A DNA stretch of 64,000 nucleotides. Origin: Enchytraeus crypticus. Its lineage: Eukaryota; Annelida; Clitellata; Enchytraeida; Enchytraeidae. This document shows, piece after piece, positions 24,670 through 34,512 of the stretch (positions are counted from its first letter, which is position 1; every line of letters begins with the position of its first letter). The notes under the pieces were generated by a model. The model saw only the letters and a list, made by a program, of their open reading frames with translations, ran no database searches and had not been told where the DNA came from. The translations under genes were made by a program, and so were the position numbers. The stretch lies in contig CAJHZI010000417.1 in NCBI GenBank assembly GCA_905160935.1, positions 1 to 64,000 of the forward strand, written 5' to 3'.

Positions 24670-25090
24670 CGCAGAGCTTTATGCAACATGCCACAGTCGC
24701 GCTTCAAATGCAATTAGTTGTGTGCTCGATCAAATAGAATAGTTTTAAGTTTCTTCTAAAAACTGTATAGGGATGGATTAGACTGTCGCAGAGTGAGGGG
24801 CAGATTATTCCAAATAGTAGGTCCAGATTTGTAGTTTGCCCTGGCACACTTAGTTGTTGTAGCCCTTGAACGCAGAGAATTCGAGATTCAGCAGATCTCA
24901 AGATCTTGTGCCCTATCAACTTAGAAACTGGTATGCAAGTATCACTTAGATATACATAAGATATACAGACGATATTAGATATACATTAGATATGGAGAGG
25001 CACTTTGTTGTGTAGACATTTGTAGAAAAAGGAAAGCATCTCACATTCTATCCTTTGAGATATTGATAGCCAGTGTAATTCACGCATGCA
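24670..25090 (-). mobile_element. 3' fragment of an L2/CR1-type LINE (right arm)
   Basis: Mirror of 540-960. Confidence 0.55.
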
Positions 25091-25109
25091 GAACCGGTGT
25101 GAAGTGGTG

Positions 25110-25260
25110 CTAGATGATATCGACCCGTTGTATGATATCTGGCTGCTATCTGATATAGAGCTGTTAGTTTTTATAGAGCGTTAGATTATGACCAGCTGTT
25201 AGAAGATATTGAGCCGTCAGATGATATCGAGCCGTTTGTTTATAACGGACCTTGGTATTA
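25110..25260. repeat. Degenerate 17-18-base minisatellite (outer block, right arm)
   Basis: Mirror of 370-520. Confidence 0.7.
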
Positions 25261-25629
25261 TCGATCTGTCAGTTGAAGAACTATTTTTTCTAATTTTTGT
25301 TGATTAAAGGATTCAATCAAGATTTTTTCTTGATCTAAGCTACATTACTTCGCGTTAGTAGACAGATTGATATTGAGTTTCAGTAAATTATATAAAGTAG
25401 TTTAGGGTAGGCCCTAATTAAAATACTTAAGGTAGCCTACCTCAAGAACACTTGAATTGAATTCGATGCATAAATTTCTCTATTGTGTAGCTTAAAATTA
25501 GCTAAGCAGAGATATTTATAATGTAGTAACTTTAGAGAGATACTAAGTTAGGTTTAGCTTATGCTTCTCTTACGAAAAGAATAGGGGCCTATCATCTGAG
25601 ACGGTTGACGTTGCAATCCATTTCATCGG

Positions 25630-27165
25630 GCGAGCATGGTACTATCAGCGCCTCCTCAATCAACTAATTTAACATATTTGGATAACTTGCTTGACAAGAT
25701 TATACTGCTGCAGAAATTTAATAATGCAGTGTTTTATAATCAACTTCAATAATAGAATGATGCTTCTATTTCATTTAAAATTCAACGAAGTACGTCTAAA
25801 TCCTCCTTAGACTTCACACTCAGTAAGTAACGTTGATTAGTAAAATAATTTGCCATGGAGCACAATTAATTTTTAATTATTTATAGACCTTTTATAAAAT
25901 TTGTTTACTTCGAAGCATCAAGCTGTACATTTCTCTGCCGCTGGAGACGCCACTTGTGGAATCATCAGCTGGTTGTTTTCGCGGCTTGCATGCCGGCTTT
26001 ATTTACAATGTAATTACAATGTGCACAATAAGATTATTCTATCTAGACACATACTAAATGCACAGTAATTATTTTGTCATCATTTGATAAGTAAGAGAAA
26101 GAACATTTGTTTCAAATTTATTAAATGTCACAATATTGCGTTATTCATTAACCCTTCTAATAAAAGTTGGAAACAAAGGAAAACTAGTAAGATTCAAATC
26201 CTGAAATCTAGGGTGAATAGCGAAGGTAGATTTACTTCCTTAATTGTTCAAGTTATACCTGTGCAGAACTAATTAAAAAATTGGACAATAATTACGAAAT
26301 CAATTCAATTAAATTCATATATAATCCTATTACAACTTCAAACATTCACACATTTACACAATTATATTATATAAAGTTACAAAAGTCTTAGAGACTAAGT
26401 TAGAGTCCCCTTATCGTAAAGTTAGACTTCGACGTTCATCAGTTTAGGGCCTGCGATATTAGTAACACAAGTAATACCAATTTAAAAGGAAGACCGCGCT
26501 CAAGTAAAGACGCGACAACGATAGATAGGGCGTAATTGACTAAAACCAAAATGTTCAGACAATTAAAAGACCTACAGGTTCAATATCATAACAAGTTTTA
26601 AATTATCGTTACCGTCCAATGGTTATCTTTAAACTAAGTTACCGTTTCTGAGTTACTGCCCCTGGTGCTGCCTGTTTGGTCCTTCCTCCTTGACTGCTAT
26701 TTAGTAACTGTTCTCAATCCTACCTTCTGCTAACTGGTCTCATTATTATAGCTAGCTCCCGAGGGACATGCAATGGCACTGTTAATGCACTGTTACTGGA
26801 AAGATCAGACACTAGCAACTTATTCTTAGAATATAAAAGGAAATGTCAAGTAGAGTGAAACCATGAACTCTGGACTTCGACAACACCAGAGCCTGTAACT
26901 AAATCGACTTCAACTAAATCAAACTGCAAGAAGGATTTCATCCGAAAGCTTGTGAATAACTACGACGAGTAGTTCAATTAACAACAATAGTATTACTAAA
27001 TAAAGAAATATATGTCACTTCGAAATATACGACATCTCTATAGATTTTTGAGAAAAAAATGGTGACTCTTTCTTTTGGTCTTCTCATTATATCAATTATT
27101 GTATCCACTGCACTTCCACTAGTATGTTAGCAGAAAGAGGAAAACAAAATATAAATATGAGTGGA
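25630..27165. other. Intergenic, no gene seen
   Basis: AT-rich. The first 120 or so bases are alignable by eye with 49130-49260 downstream of the intact gene (for example TAACTTGACAAGA, GCAGCAATTATTATAATTCAGTGCTTTCTAT versus similar words), so this is still part of the old duplicated unit. The rest holds only short, non-protein-like frames. Confidence 0.6.
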
Positions 27166-27303
27166 GGAATTAAATACCAAGGACCTGCCACTAGGCAATG
27201 CACTAAGAGAGAGAGAAAGGTTATATTACTTAATTTAAAAAATTGTAATTGTAATATTACAATCGCTCTTTTAGTGCACTGCTTACTGGTAGGTCCATTG
27301 TAA
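27165..27303. repeat. Head-to-head pair of LINE tails forming an inverted repeat
   Basis: CCAAGGACCTGCCACTAGGC and GCACTAAGAGAGAGAGAAAG on the left face the complement GTGCACTGCTTACTGGTAGG on the right (27273-27292), with about 45 bases between. Both halves are copies of the LINE 3' tail that recurs across the window. Confidence 0.8.
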
Positions 27304-27436
27304 ATAATCCTTCACATACATCATGTATACATATCTTCTGTTTTGCACTTCATGTCCACATAGGCCTAGTAAATCTTGCAATAATATAACGTGATATACT
27401 ATTATTCTTGGGGGTTTCTGTTTATGACGAGTAGCA

Positions 27437-27513
27437 ATATATTAATAATAATCATAATAATAATGATAATCATCAAAAAAATAATAATAATAGTAATAGT
27501 AATAATAATAATA
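27437..27513. repeat. TAA/ATA microsatellite at the 5' side of a retroelement
   Basis: Interrupted (TAA)n, matched by (TAA)n on the other side of the element at about 30523-30540. Confidence 0.85.
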
Positions 27514-28240
27514 ATGCCTGCCAGACAGACTTGGCCACTGTCTCAGACTGCCAACAAGAAAACTGGCATCTGTTCGGTGTGCCTAGCTCAACGTCAGCTT
27601 CATTCGGGAGACGGAAAGGTCCATCTTCATGGCCCATTGGATAATCGTTGCCCGGGTTCCAACCAACCTCCCTTGCAGATCTCCGCACAGGCGGCAGCTT
27701 AGCAACCAGGTCTTGCAGTTTCTGATATAAGGAATAGGATCAGGGATCGGAGCTGCGACTCTGGTTCGGCTAGACAGAGTTCTCCTCCCACTGCTGCTCC
27801 CAATTCTGCTAACTTATCTCGCAATTCATTTTCCTCTCAGCCGCTCATTCTTGAACATCCCTGCTTATCGCGACCAACAATAAAACACATTCCCAAATCA
27901 GCCAGACCTGCTTGTTCAGCAGCCTTGATTGATGCCTTCCGTAAGATCGAAAGCGATCCCTCAGTTTTATCATACTGGTCAGATTTGTTGCTTTTCGCAT
28001 CTTCGGTTTTGCAAGTCCCTGCTCGCACAGGTAAAAGGCGTAATCTAAGCTCTTTAATTAAGAAAAGGTTGGAGGGCCTAGGTGCTAGTGCTCCCACTGA
28101 GCCGGTCGTAGAAAGAATTAAAAGAGCTCATCATTCTCATGACTCCCGTGCCTCAGCAGTCAGGTCCAAAATGGAAGATGGAAATGTTTCGGCAGCTGTG
28201 CGCATCCTCTGTTCAGACGAAAGCCCAGCGCAATGCAGTT
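27514..28240 (+). pseudogene. RLE retrotransposon, N-terminal region
   Basis: The frame begins at MPARQTWPLSQ with ICSVCLAQRQLH and VHLHGPLDNRCPGS, a possible zinc-binding region (CxxC, H, HxH, C). A stop at 27700-27702 and frame changes break it. The next piece (27925-28242) reads IDAFRKIESDPSVLSYWSDL and KARHSHDS-like residues before another frameshift near 28235 leading into the reverse transcriptase frame. Confidence 0.7.
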
Positions 28241-29690
28241 AAACACTTTCAATATCCTGAAGGCCAAGCACCCACCCGCAGCTAGTAGCAGTATAATGGC
28301 ACCCCTTCCGGACTCAATGGAGACTCCGCCCATTCAAGTCTCAGAGCAGGATGTTGTCAAAGCTGTACGTAGCTTTCCAGCAGGCTCAGCAGGTGGTCCT
28401 GATGGCCTTCGCCCTCAGCATCTTCTGGAGCTTGTGACTTGTAGAGAGTCGGCTGGGACATTTTTGACCGCTTTGACTTCTTTCGTGAATCTCCTTCTTA
28501 GAGGTGTTTGCCCCCCTGAGGTCCAACCGGTGCTGTTTGGTGGTAAACTCTTCGCACTCAATAAGAAATCTGGCGGCATTCGCCCCATTGCAGTGGGTTA
28601 CACTTGGCGTCGTTTAGCCGCTAAATGCGCAAATCGCTATGCAGTGTCTGCTCTCAGCGCATACTTGAGCCCAATTCAACTTGGAGCTGGTATTCCAGGT
28701 GGCTGTGAGGCAGCTGTTCACGCTACTCGCCGTTACGCTGAGTCAATGCCAGCTGATCACTTCGTGGTAAAGCTAGACTTCTGTAATGCTTTTAATTGCT
28801 TGACTAGATCACGAGTGCTCAGCGAAATACATCACAGGATACCAGAGCTGTATAGTTTCTACCATCTAGCTTACTGAAGCCCTTCGTGGTTGAAGTTCGG
28901 AGACTGGTGCATTGAGTCACAGGAAGGAGTCCAACAAGGGGATCCCTTAGGGCCCATGCTGTTTTGCTTGACTATTCACCCTCTCCTTACTTCTCTCTCT
29001 AGCGATCTCACGTTGGGATACCTAGATGACATTACTCTAGGTGGTTGCGAGTCGTCGATTGCAAATGATGTACAGACTATCATCGACAGAGGCCAAGAAT
29101 TTGGGCTTCAGTTGAATCGTACCAAGTGCGAAGTCATATCATCAGTTTGCAAATCTCCGGGCAACTCAATTTTGTCATCATTTGTGCCAATGTGCCTATC
29201 CCATAGTTCTCTACTCGGCGCGCCACTCTCTGGAGAAGAAGCTACTACCACCGCTTTATCCAGTCGCCTTGAAGACCTCAAACGTACAGCATCACGCTTG
29301 AAGTCGCTAGCCGCTCATGATGCTTTAACAATCCTTCGCTTTTCTTTAAGTGCACCTAAACTTATGCACGTTCTGCGCTCTAGTCCGAGCTTCTCTAATC
29401 CGCGGCTTTTAGACTACGACGAGGCTCTTAGGCAATGCTTGTGCGCCGTTATCAACGCAGATTTGTCTGATTTGCAGTGGCAGCAAAGTCTACCGGTGCG
29501 GCATGGGTGGTCTTGGAATTCGTCTTGTTTCCATATCGCGCCTTCAGCCTTCTTGGCATCAGCGATGGGAACGAGGCAGTTGCAGACGCCTCCTTCAATA
29601 AGTGCTCCCTTTCTGCCGATAGTTCCATTGACGTTGCGTTGTCAGTTGGTCCAAAAGCCTCACTTCCAGTGCTCCACCTTCTACCTCAGT
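28233..29690 (+). pseudogene. RLE retrotransposon, reverse transcriptase
   Basis: AGGPDGLRPQHLLELV, NKKSGGIRPIAVGYTWRRL, KLDFCNAFNCLTRS, VQQGDPLGPMLF and GYLDDITLGG are reverse transcriptase motifs in the usual order, with YLDD as the catalytic pair. An in-frame TGA at 28875-28877 interrupts the domain just before QQGDPLGP. The frame is lost again near 29500, where it shifts by one base toward the next part. Confidence 0.9.
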
Positions 29691-30417
29691 CAGTAGCCAG
29701 AAATCATGGGACCGTCCTATAGTGGATCGGATTTATAACAGTCTGTTAGAATCCCAGTCCAATGCAGTAGACAGAGCACGACTCCTAGCTGTATCAACTA
29801 AAAGAAGCAGCGACTGGCTTCACGCTCTCCCTGTTGCTTCTTGTGGGCTATTTTTAGACAATGAGGCGATTCGAGTAGCTGTTAGTTTCCGTTTAGGGGC
29901 GAAAACTTGCGAGCCTCACATGTGCCCCTGCGGTCATGAAGTCGACGCTTTAGGTCTCCACGGCCTCTCCTGCAAACGAAGCTCAGGTAGAATGTCTCGC
30001 CATCACAATTTAAATGACATAATATGGCGAGCACCTTCGAGAGCAGGCATCCCTTCCTATAAGGAACCAAGTGGGTTGTCCAGATCAGATGGCAAGCGTC
30101 CGGACGGCATGACTTTAGTGCCCTGGTGCAACGGTAAATGTGCCGTTTGGGACGTCACGGTCATTGACACTATGGCAAACTCCTACCTGAATACGACTTC
30201 AGTCACAGCCGGTGGTGCTGCTGTTCATGCCGCCTCTAGGAAGTTGGATAAATACCGTGATCTGTCCTTAGGATATGAAGTTGTTCCGGTGGCCATTGAA
30301 ACCATGGGCCCGATGAATCCCGAAGGAGTTGACTTTATTAATGGCATAGGCAGACTTATTGCAGAACAAACCGGCGATAAGCGAGAGACATCTTTTCTTT
30401 GGCAAAGGCTTGATTGA
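29690..30417 (+). pseudogene. RLE retrotransposon, Cys/His knuckle and endonuclease
   Basis: QKSWDRPIVDRIYNSLLES, SSDWLHALPV, then CPCGHEVDALGLHGLSCK (CxC, H, C knuckle), RHHNLNDII, KRPDGMTLVPW and WDVTVIDT. The last two together form a PD, then DVT pattern like the restriction-like endonuclease of R2-class elements. The frame is open to a stop at 30415-30417, and a short 3' UTR leads into TAA repeats. Confidence 0.85.
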
Positions 30418-30871
30418 TGACCTCGAGTAGCCGGGCGGCGATTCAGCACGTATTGCTCGAATCGTTTTGATCAAACCCCAGGTTCTTTACACCGGGGTAA
30501 AATAAAATAACAAAAATGTAAAAAAATAATAATAATAATAACGAAACACCGGGTCAGGAACAAAACATGCTTGTTTATGACCCATTCCATCTTCCTTTCC
30601 ATGGTTTTTCGTAATCTTTGCCTTTTTTATGGCGCATCAATTATAGCCTGCGAAAATTTTAAGAATAACCTTCCAACACCCTGAGAATTTTCTCATTCGA
30701 TATTGTCAACACTCAGTCTACCAAGGTTGTCACCGCAAATTACTAATGAAGTCGACAGAGCTTAACTTCGTTTATTTGACGCGTAGCTGAATCAAGTGCT
30801 CTAAATCCAGTCGCCAAATACCTATTGGTTCAAATAAAGTGTCAATCAATGTCATACATGGTATTTATAGA

Positions 30872-30930
30872 TGACGTCACCGATAGAGAAGATATAAAAG
30901 CTTCCACTATTGAAGATTAGAACACTAAAA
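30872..30930 (+). promoter_or_regulatory. Candidate promoter: CRE plus TATA box
   Basis: TGACGTCA at 30872-30879 is a perfect cAMP-response element, and TATAAAAG follows at 30893-30900, a normal spacing for a core promoter. A second TGACGTCA lies at 31935-31942. The next coding exon on this strand is choline-transporter exon 1 at 34347, so a 5' non-coding exon would be needed. Inference from motifs only. Confidence 0.3.
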
Positions 30931-31289
30931 ACTTCACTGATGTGTAAAGCACATTTTTACAAAATAATAATTTACCAAAGACGTGCAATTAGGAAAATGG
31001 ATAAAATAACAATCTACATTATAATTGTCATTTGAATACGATGTTTAAGGAGTTTTCAATACAAAATTAAATGATCTATTTTTGCAGTATTTTCTTATTC
31101 AAATGTAAAAATAACTTGTTATCTAAAACTTGTAAAACTTTATTGTCACTAAAATCTGAGACCAATCAACATTGCATGATTTCCTAGATATTGAATTTGC
31201 ACTGTTTGTAAGATCTTTCGGTTTCTTTTTATCGTCAGCTCAACACTGTCTTTAACGACAGTAGCACTCTAATTATTGTTGACGTTATT

Positions 31290-31425
31290 ACAAGATTAGG
31301 TAAGTTAGATGAAATTAAGATCCACTCATATGTGGAAATTAAGAGGAAAGCCGAAGACAGAGAAGAGTGAAGTACCATGGACCTGCTAGTAGGCTGAGAA
31401 CTAAGAGAGAGAGAGAGAGAGAGAG
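31290..31425 (+). mobile_element. LINE 3' tail (GA-rich end)
   Basis: Reads GAAATTAAGAGGAAAGCCGA, AGACAGAGAAGAG, CCATGGACCTGCTAGTAGGC and then (GA)n. It is the plus-strand copy of the tail attached to the LINE fragment at 48000-48660. Confidence 0.75.
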
Positions 31426-32330
31426 AGTTAAGACTGTTAGTTTTCTGTTCATAAGGGTGATGTTACGGTGCCCCATTCACTCTCTGGCATATTGCCCGGC
31501 CCCTGCCCATGAAAATCAGAAGTGCGTGCAGGGTTATCTGAAGCGTATCGACCTGAGGCAGATACACCGCAACACTCGAAAGATAGTCGACTTGCTATGA
31601 GTGCCAATAGCAGCGGTAAACGAGTTGCCATAGCAACCGTTCCCTTACAGACCTGCTGCCTGCTGTGTGTTCCCATAGCAATCGTTACCTAGCAGACTTC
31701 GCATAGAGCTGGAATATCATTAATGTGCATCGCCCAAATGAAATCACTAAACATGCCACCATCTTAGCGATCTGTCCTTATATGGTCAAACGATAGACTC
31801 GATCAACTAAATGAAATGCTTTACTAAAGTCACCCAGATGATTGATGACGCAGTCTCTAGTCAATCAGTTCTTTTGACGTTAGATAGAAGAAATCTTACG
31901 CTCTATTTATCCAATAACGTTAAGATTTATACAATGACGTCATGTGAACGCGTAAATCAAAGTCTCTCAACAGCTTTGCAACGCAGTCTCCAGTCAATGA
32001 GCGAAACCATGCACCATGAGTTATCGGAGAATAAAAGAAAGATATCTGGGCATACGTCGACGAAATATATTTAGCCTACATGCCGAAAGGACAGTTTCTA
32101 TGAAAATGGTTTTCAACAAAATAGTTCAATAGCAAATAATTCACAAATTTAGTATGTGTCATCTCAGTCTCGTTGTCTTGTACTCAACAGTATTGTATCT
32201 ATCGCCTGAACAGCAAAGTGGCCAACAATATTCTTGGCTTTAAATCCTCTCATGATAAGCCTATTTAACTGAACTTATTCATTACAATGTGAATACAGCG
32301 TTATCAAAAAGCAAATTTTAGAGAAGAATC

Positions 32331-32515
32331 ATTATTATATGATGTGATAATAATAATTATTATATGATGTGATAATAATAATTATTATATGATGTGATAA
32401 TAATAATTATTATATGATGTGATAATAATAATAATTATATGATGTGATAATAATAATTATTATATGATGTGATAATAATAATTATTATATGATGTGATAA
32501 TAATAATTATTATAG
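32331..32515. repeat. 25-base tandem repeat, seven copies
   Basis: Unit ATTATTATATGATGTGATAA plus TAATA, nearly perfect. It contains TTATTAT and ATAATAA that can pair within a unit. Confidence 0.95.
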
Positions 32516-32834
32516 TGCAAAGATATTGACATTAAGATTATACAAACATGACTAGAAACATCTTGCTCGCAATCAGATAGATGACATACTGAGGGCAATG
32601 ATATCCCATTGTAACAGATACCTGGACAAAATAAAAAAGTAATATCTACTTAAATTACTTCAAATTGATTACAGTTTGTTCAGTTTATCGAAATATATCA
32701 AAATATGTCGTTCTTATTTCTCTCAAATTCCATCATGTATTTCTGCTATTAGTTAATTAAACTCTTTTGATTAGCCATGTTAATAATTGGTAAAGTATAC
32801 ATATAAGCTGTAAAGCCAAAACCTAACATCAAGT

Positions 32835-32960
32835 GCAGGCCTAAAGTCAATTTTCTGCTTGATAGCATGTCCGTAGAGAGGAGAGCATTGTCTTTGAAAT
32901 CTGTACATACTGATGGACTATCGACAAACTTTACAAGTGACATGCTGAACCCAATCAGTT
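32835..32960 (-). mobile_element. Old tRNA-SINE remnant
   Basis: TAAAGTCAATTTTCTGCTTG, ATAGCATGTC and the following words align by eye with the SINE copy at 42535-42655, at high divergence. Confidence 0.5.
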
Positions 32961-33897
32961 CAGATACTATGAATTCAGCAGTGATGTAGATTATCAGGTT
33001 CTTATTTGATAGGCCTTGGTTATTATGTACTCAAAATGCATAACGGATGATACTAGCCCTTAGCCCTTAACCCTAATGCTAAACATAACCATAAAAAGTT
33101 ACGAAACTTACGAAACAAGGGTTAATAAAAATAAAATGTAAAATAAAAATTGAAGTAACTGGAGCAGTGATCTGGAGCAGTGGCCCTAGCATGCAAAGTA
33201 TGACTCTATTCCGTAATGCCAAGGAAGCTTTCGATCAGCTTTTATTGAATTTAACTTGTTGCTAATTAATCCTCTTATTGAATTCTTTTAGTTCCGAGCA
33301 TATGCACTTAGGTCATTGTTTACATTTTTGTGTTACAGAATAACCACTACGTTACTGAAATTAAGTTTAAAAAGTGGGCAGTTCAGTGGCCATTCAATTG
33401 TTATTCAATCGATCATTAGCGTACTTAATGTTAAACAGCTTTGTAAGAAAATGTTTATCAGAAATTAGAGCCGAAGCGAATTAGACTGTGTGTTTATATA
33501 AGTATATTTTTACCAAGAACTGATCGTCTGTAGTCCTCTTCTCTTTATCCTCAGCTCATTTGCATGTAAGTTGTACTTCCATTATATTATCAACATGCAG
33601 GGCAATTTAGACATTAGTTCTGCATAGATGTTAGGCTTATATGAAAAACTAGCTTATCATAGGTTTAGTACATGAAATAAAGTAATATTCATAATATAAT
33701 AAACAAACATTAAAACCTTGATAAAGATAAAATAGTTTTAACATAATAAGAATAACAATAATAGTACAATCATAATTCTAGTTGTAAGAATGATAATAAT
33801 AATAATATTATTAATAGTTTAAATTAATAATATTAATTTAATATACATTTACAGCGAAATTAAGTTTCTATTTAATGCAAATATAATATCTATTCCT

Positions 33898-33955
33898 ACG
33901 CCGACCCTAGTTAAACTTGGATTCAAGGGAAGATGATGATGATGATTAATGCATA
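33898..33955 (+). repeat. Dispersed tail motif with GAT repeats
   Basis: CGACCCTAGTTAAACTTGGA, then TTCAAGGGAAGATGATGATG. The same motif is at 39967-40015 and, weaker, at 54185-54222. Probably the 3' end of a SINE; the source element is not identified. Confidence 0.6.
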
Positions 33956-34019
33956 TATAATATAAATAGCAAATTATTAGCTATTTCATTAAGTGAAATT
34001 TTAATTTATTGATGAAATA

Positions 34020-34310
34020 AATTACATTAATTGATTAATTAAATGAGAGTGTCTGCCTGATTAATTGATTTATATCAACCGTTTTGCTGATTGATTTTCT
34101 GACACTGGCCAGCTGTCTGATCGATATTAGCTGGCTGATTGATAGAATAATTTTGACAGGCTGACTGATTGACAGACACTGACTGATTGATTTATTGATT
34201 GATATTGACTGGCTAATTGATATATTGATATTAACTGGCTGTTTGATTGATTTACATTGACTGATTGCTTGGTTAAAAGACCCTGATCGGCTGATATAGC
34301 GATACTGACA
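34020..34310. repeat. GATT-type repeats upstream of exon 1
   Basis: Degenerate TGATTGATT/ACTGGCTGATTG repeats ending about 35 bases before the start codon. Confidence 0.8.
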
Positions 34311-34346
34311 GAAAAATTCGTGTTGTGTTCAAGATAAAGCGGAAAG

Positions 34347-34512
34347 ATGGAGGTGAATATAGTGGGCGCTGTAGTGATTGGGGTGTTCTATCTAATGATG
34401 CTCTCGGTGGGTCTATACGCGTCCTATAAGCACAGAAACAAGAAGAGTGTTGATGACGTCATGCTTGCTGGGAGAGATATTGGATTCTGGCTGGGGTCGT
34501 TTACAATGACAG
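34347..34512 (+). CDS. SLC5A7: Choline transporter exon 1
   Basis: Start codon in AAAGATGGAGG, followed by the first membrane segment and SFTMT at the donor (CAG/GTAATC, phase 1). The donor is immediately followed by AATC/CAGT repeats. Confidence 0.9.

Larger units (their letters stand above)
12845..25629. repeat. Right arm of the 12.8-kb palindrome
   Basis: Reverse complement of 1-12784 with one single-base length difference (near 16316-16325 versus 9303-9312). The outermost bases of this arm match the first bases of the window. Homology to the third, diverged copy near 49.1 kb continues past 25629 to at least about 25750, so the older duplicated unit is longer than the part of the palindrome visible here. 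Confidence 0.97.
27514..30525 (+). mobile_element. Non-LTR retrotransposon with restriction-like endonuclease, decayed
   Basis: About 3.0 kb. Ordered parts are an N-terminal Cys/His region, a reverse transcriptase, a Cys/His knuckle and a PD-(D/E)XK-like endonuclease motif at the C-terminus. This is the layout of the R2/R4/NeSL-type (RLE) LINEs rather than the APE type found elsewhere in this window. It lies between TAA repeats, fitting insertion into (TAA)n as known for Dong of the R4 clade; clade assignment is inference. Base composition is clearly more GC-rich than the flanks. Confidence 0.85.
30541..34010. other. Intergenic/upstream region of the choline transporter, no coding gene seen
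   Basis: Holds a candidate promoter (30872-30930), a LINE tail (31290-31425), a 25-base tandem array (32331-32515), a SINE remnant (32835-32960) and a dispersed tail motif (33898-33955). Short open frames here do not look like proteins. Confidence 0.5.

Noticed and set aside
27391..30417. Retrovirus or LTR element
   Set aside because: No LTRs, protease, integrase or envelope frames. The C-terminal endonuclease motif and YLDD fit a non-LTR element.
32749..32943. Antisense open frame of 64 codons
   Set aside because: Falls on a decayed SINE copy.
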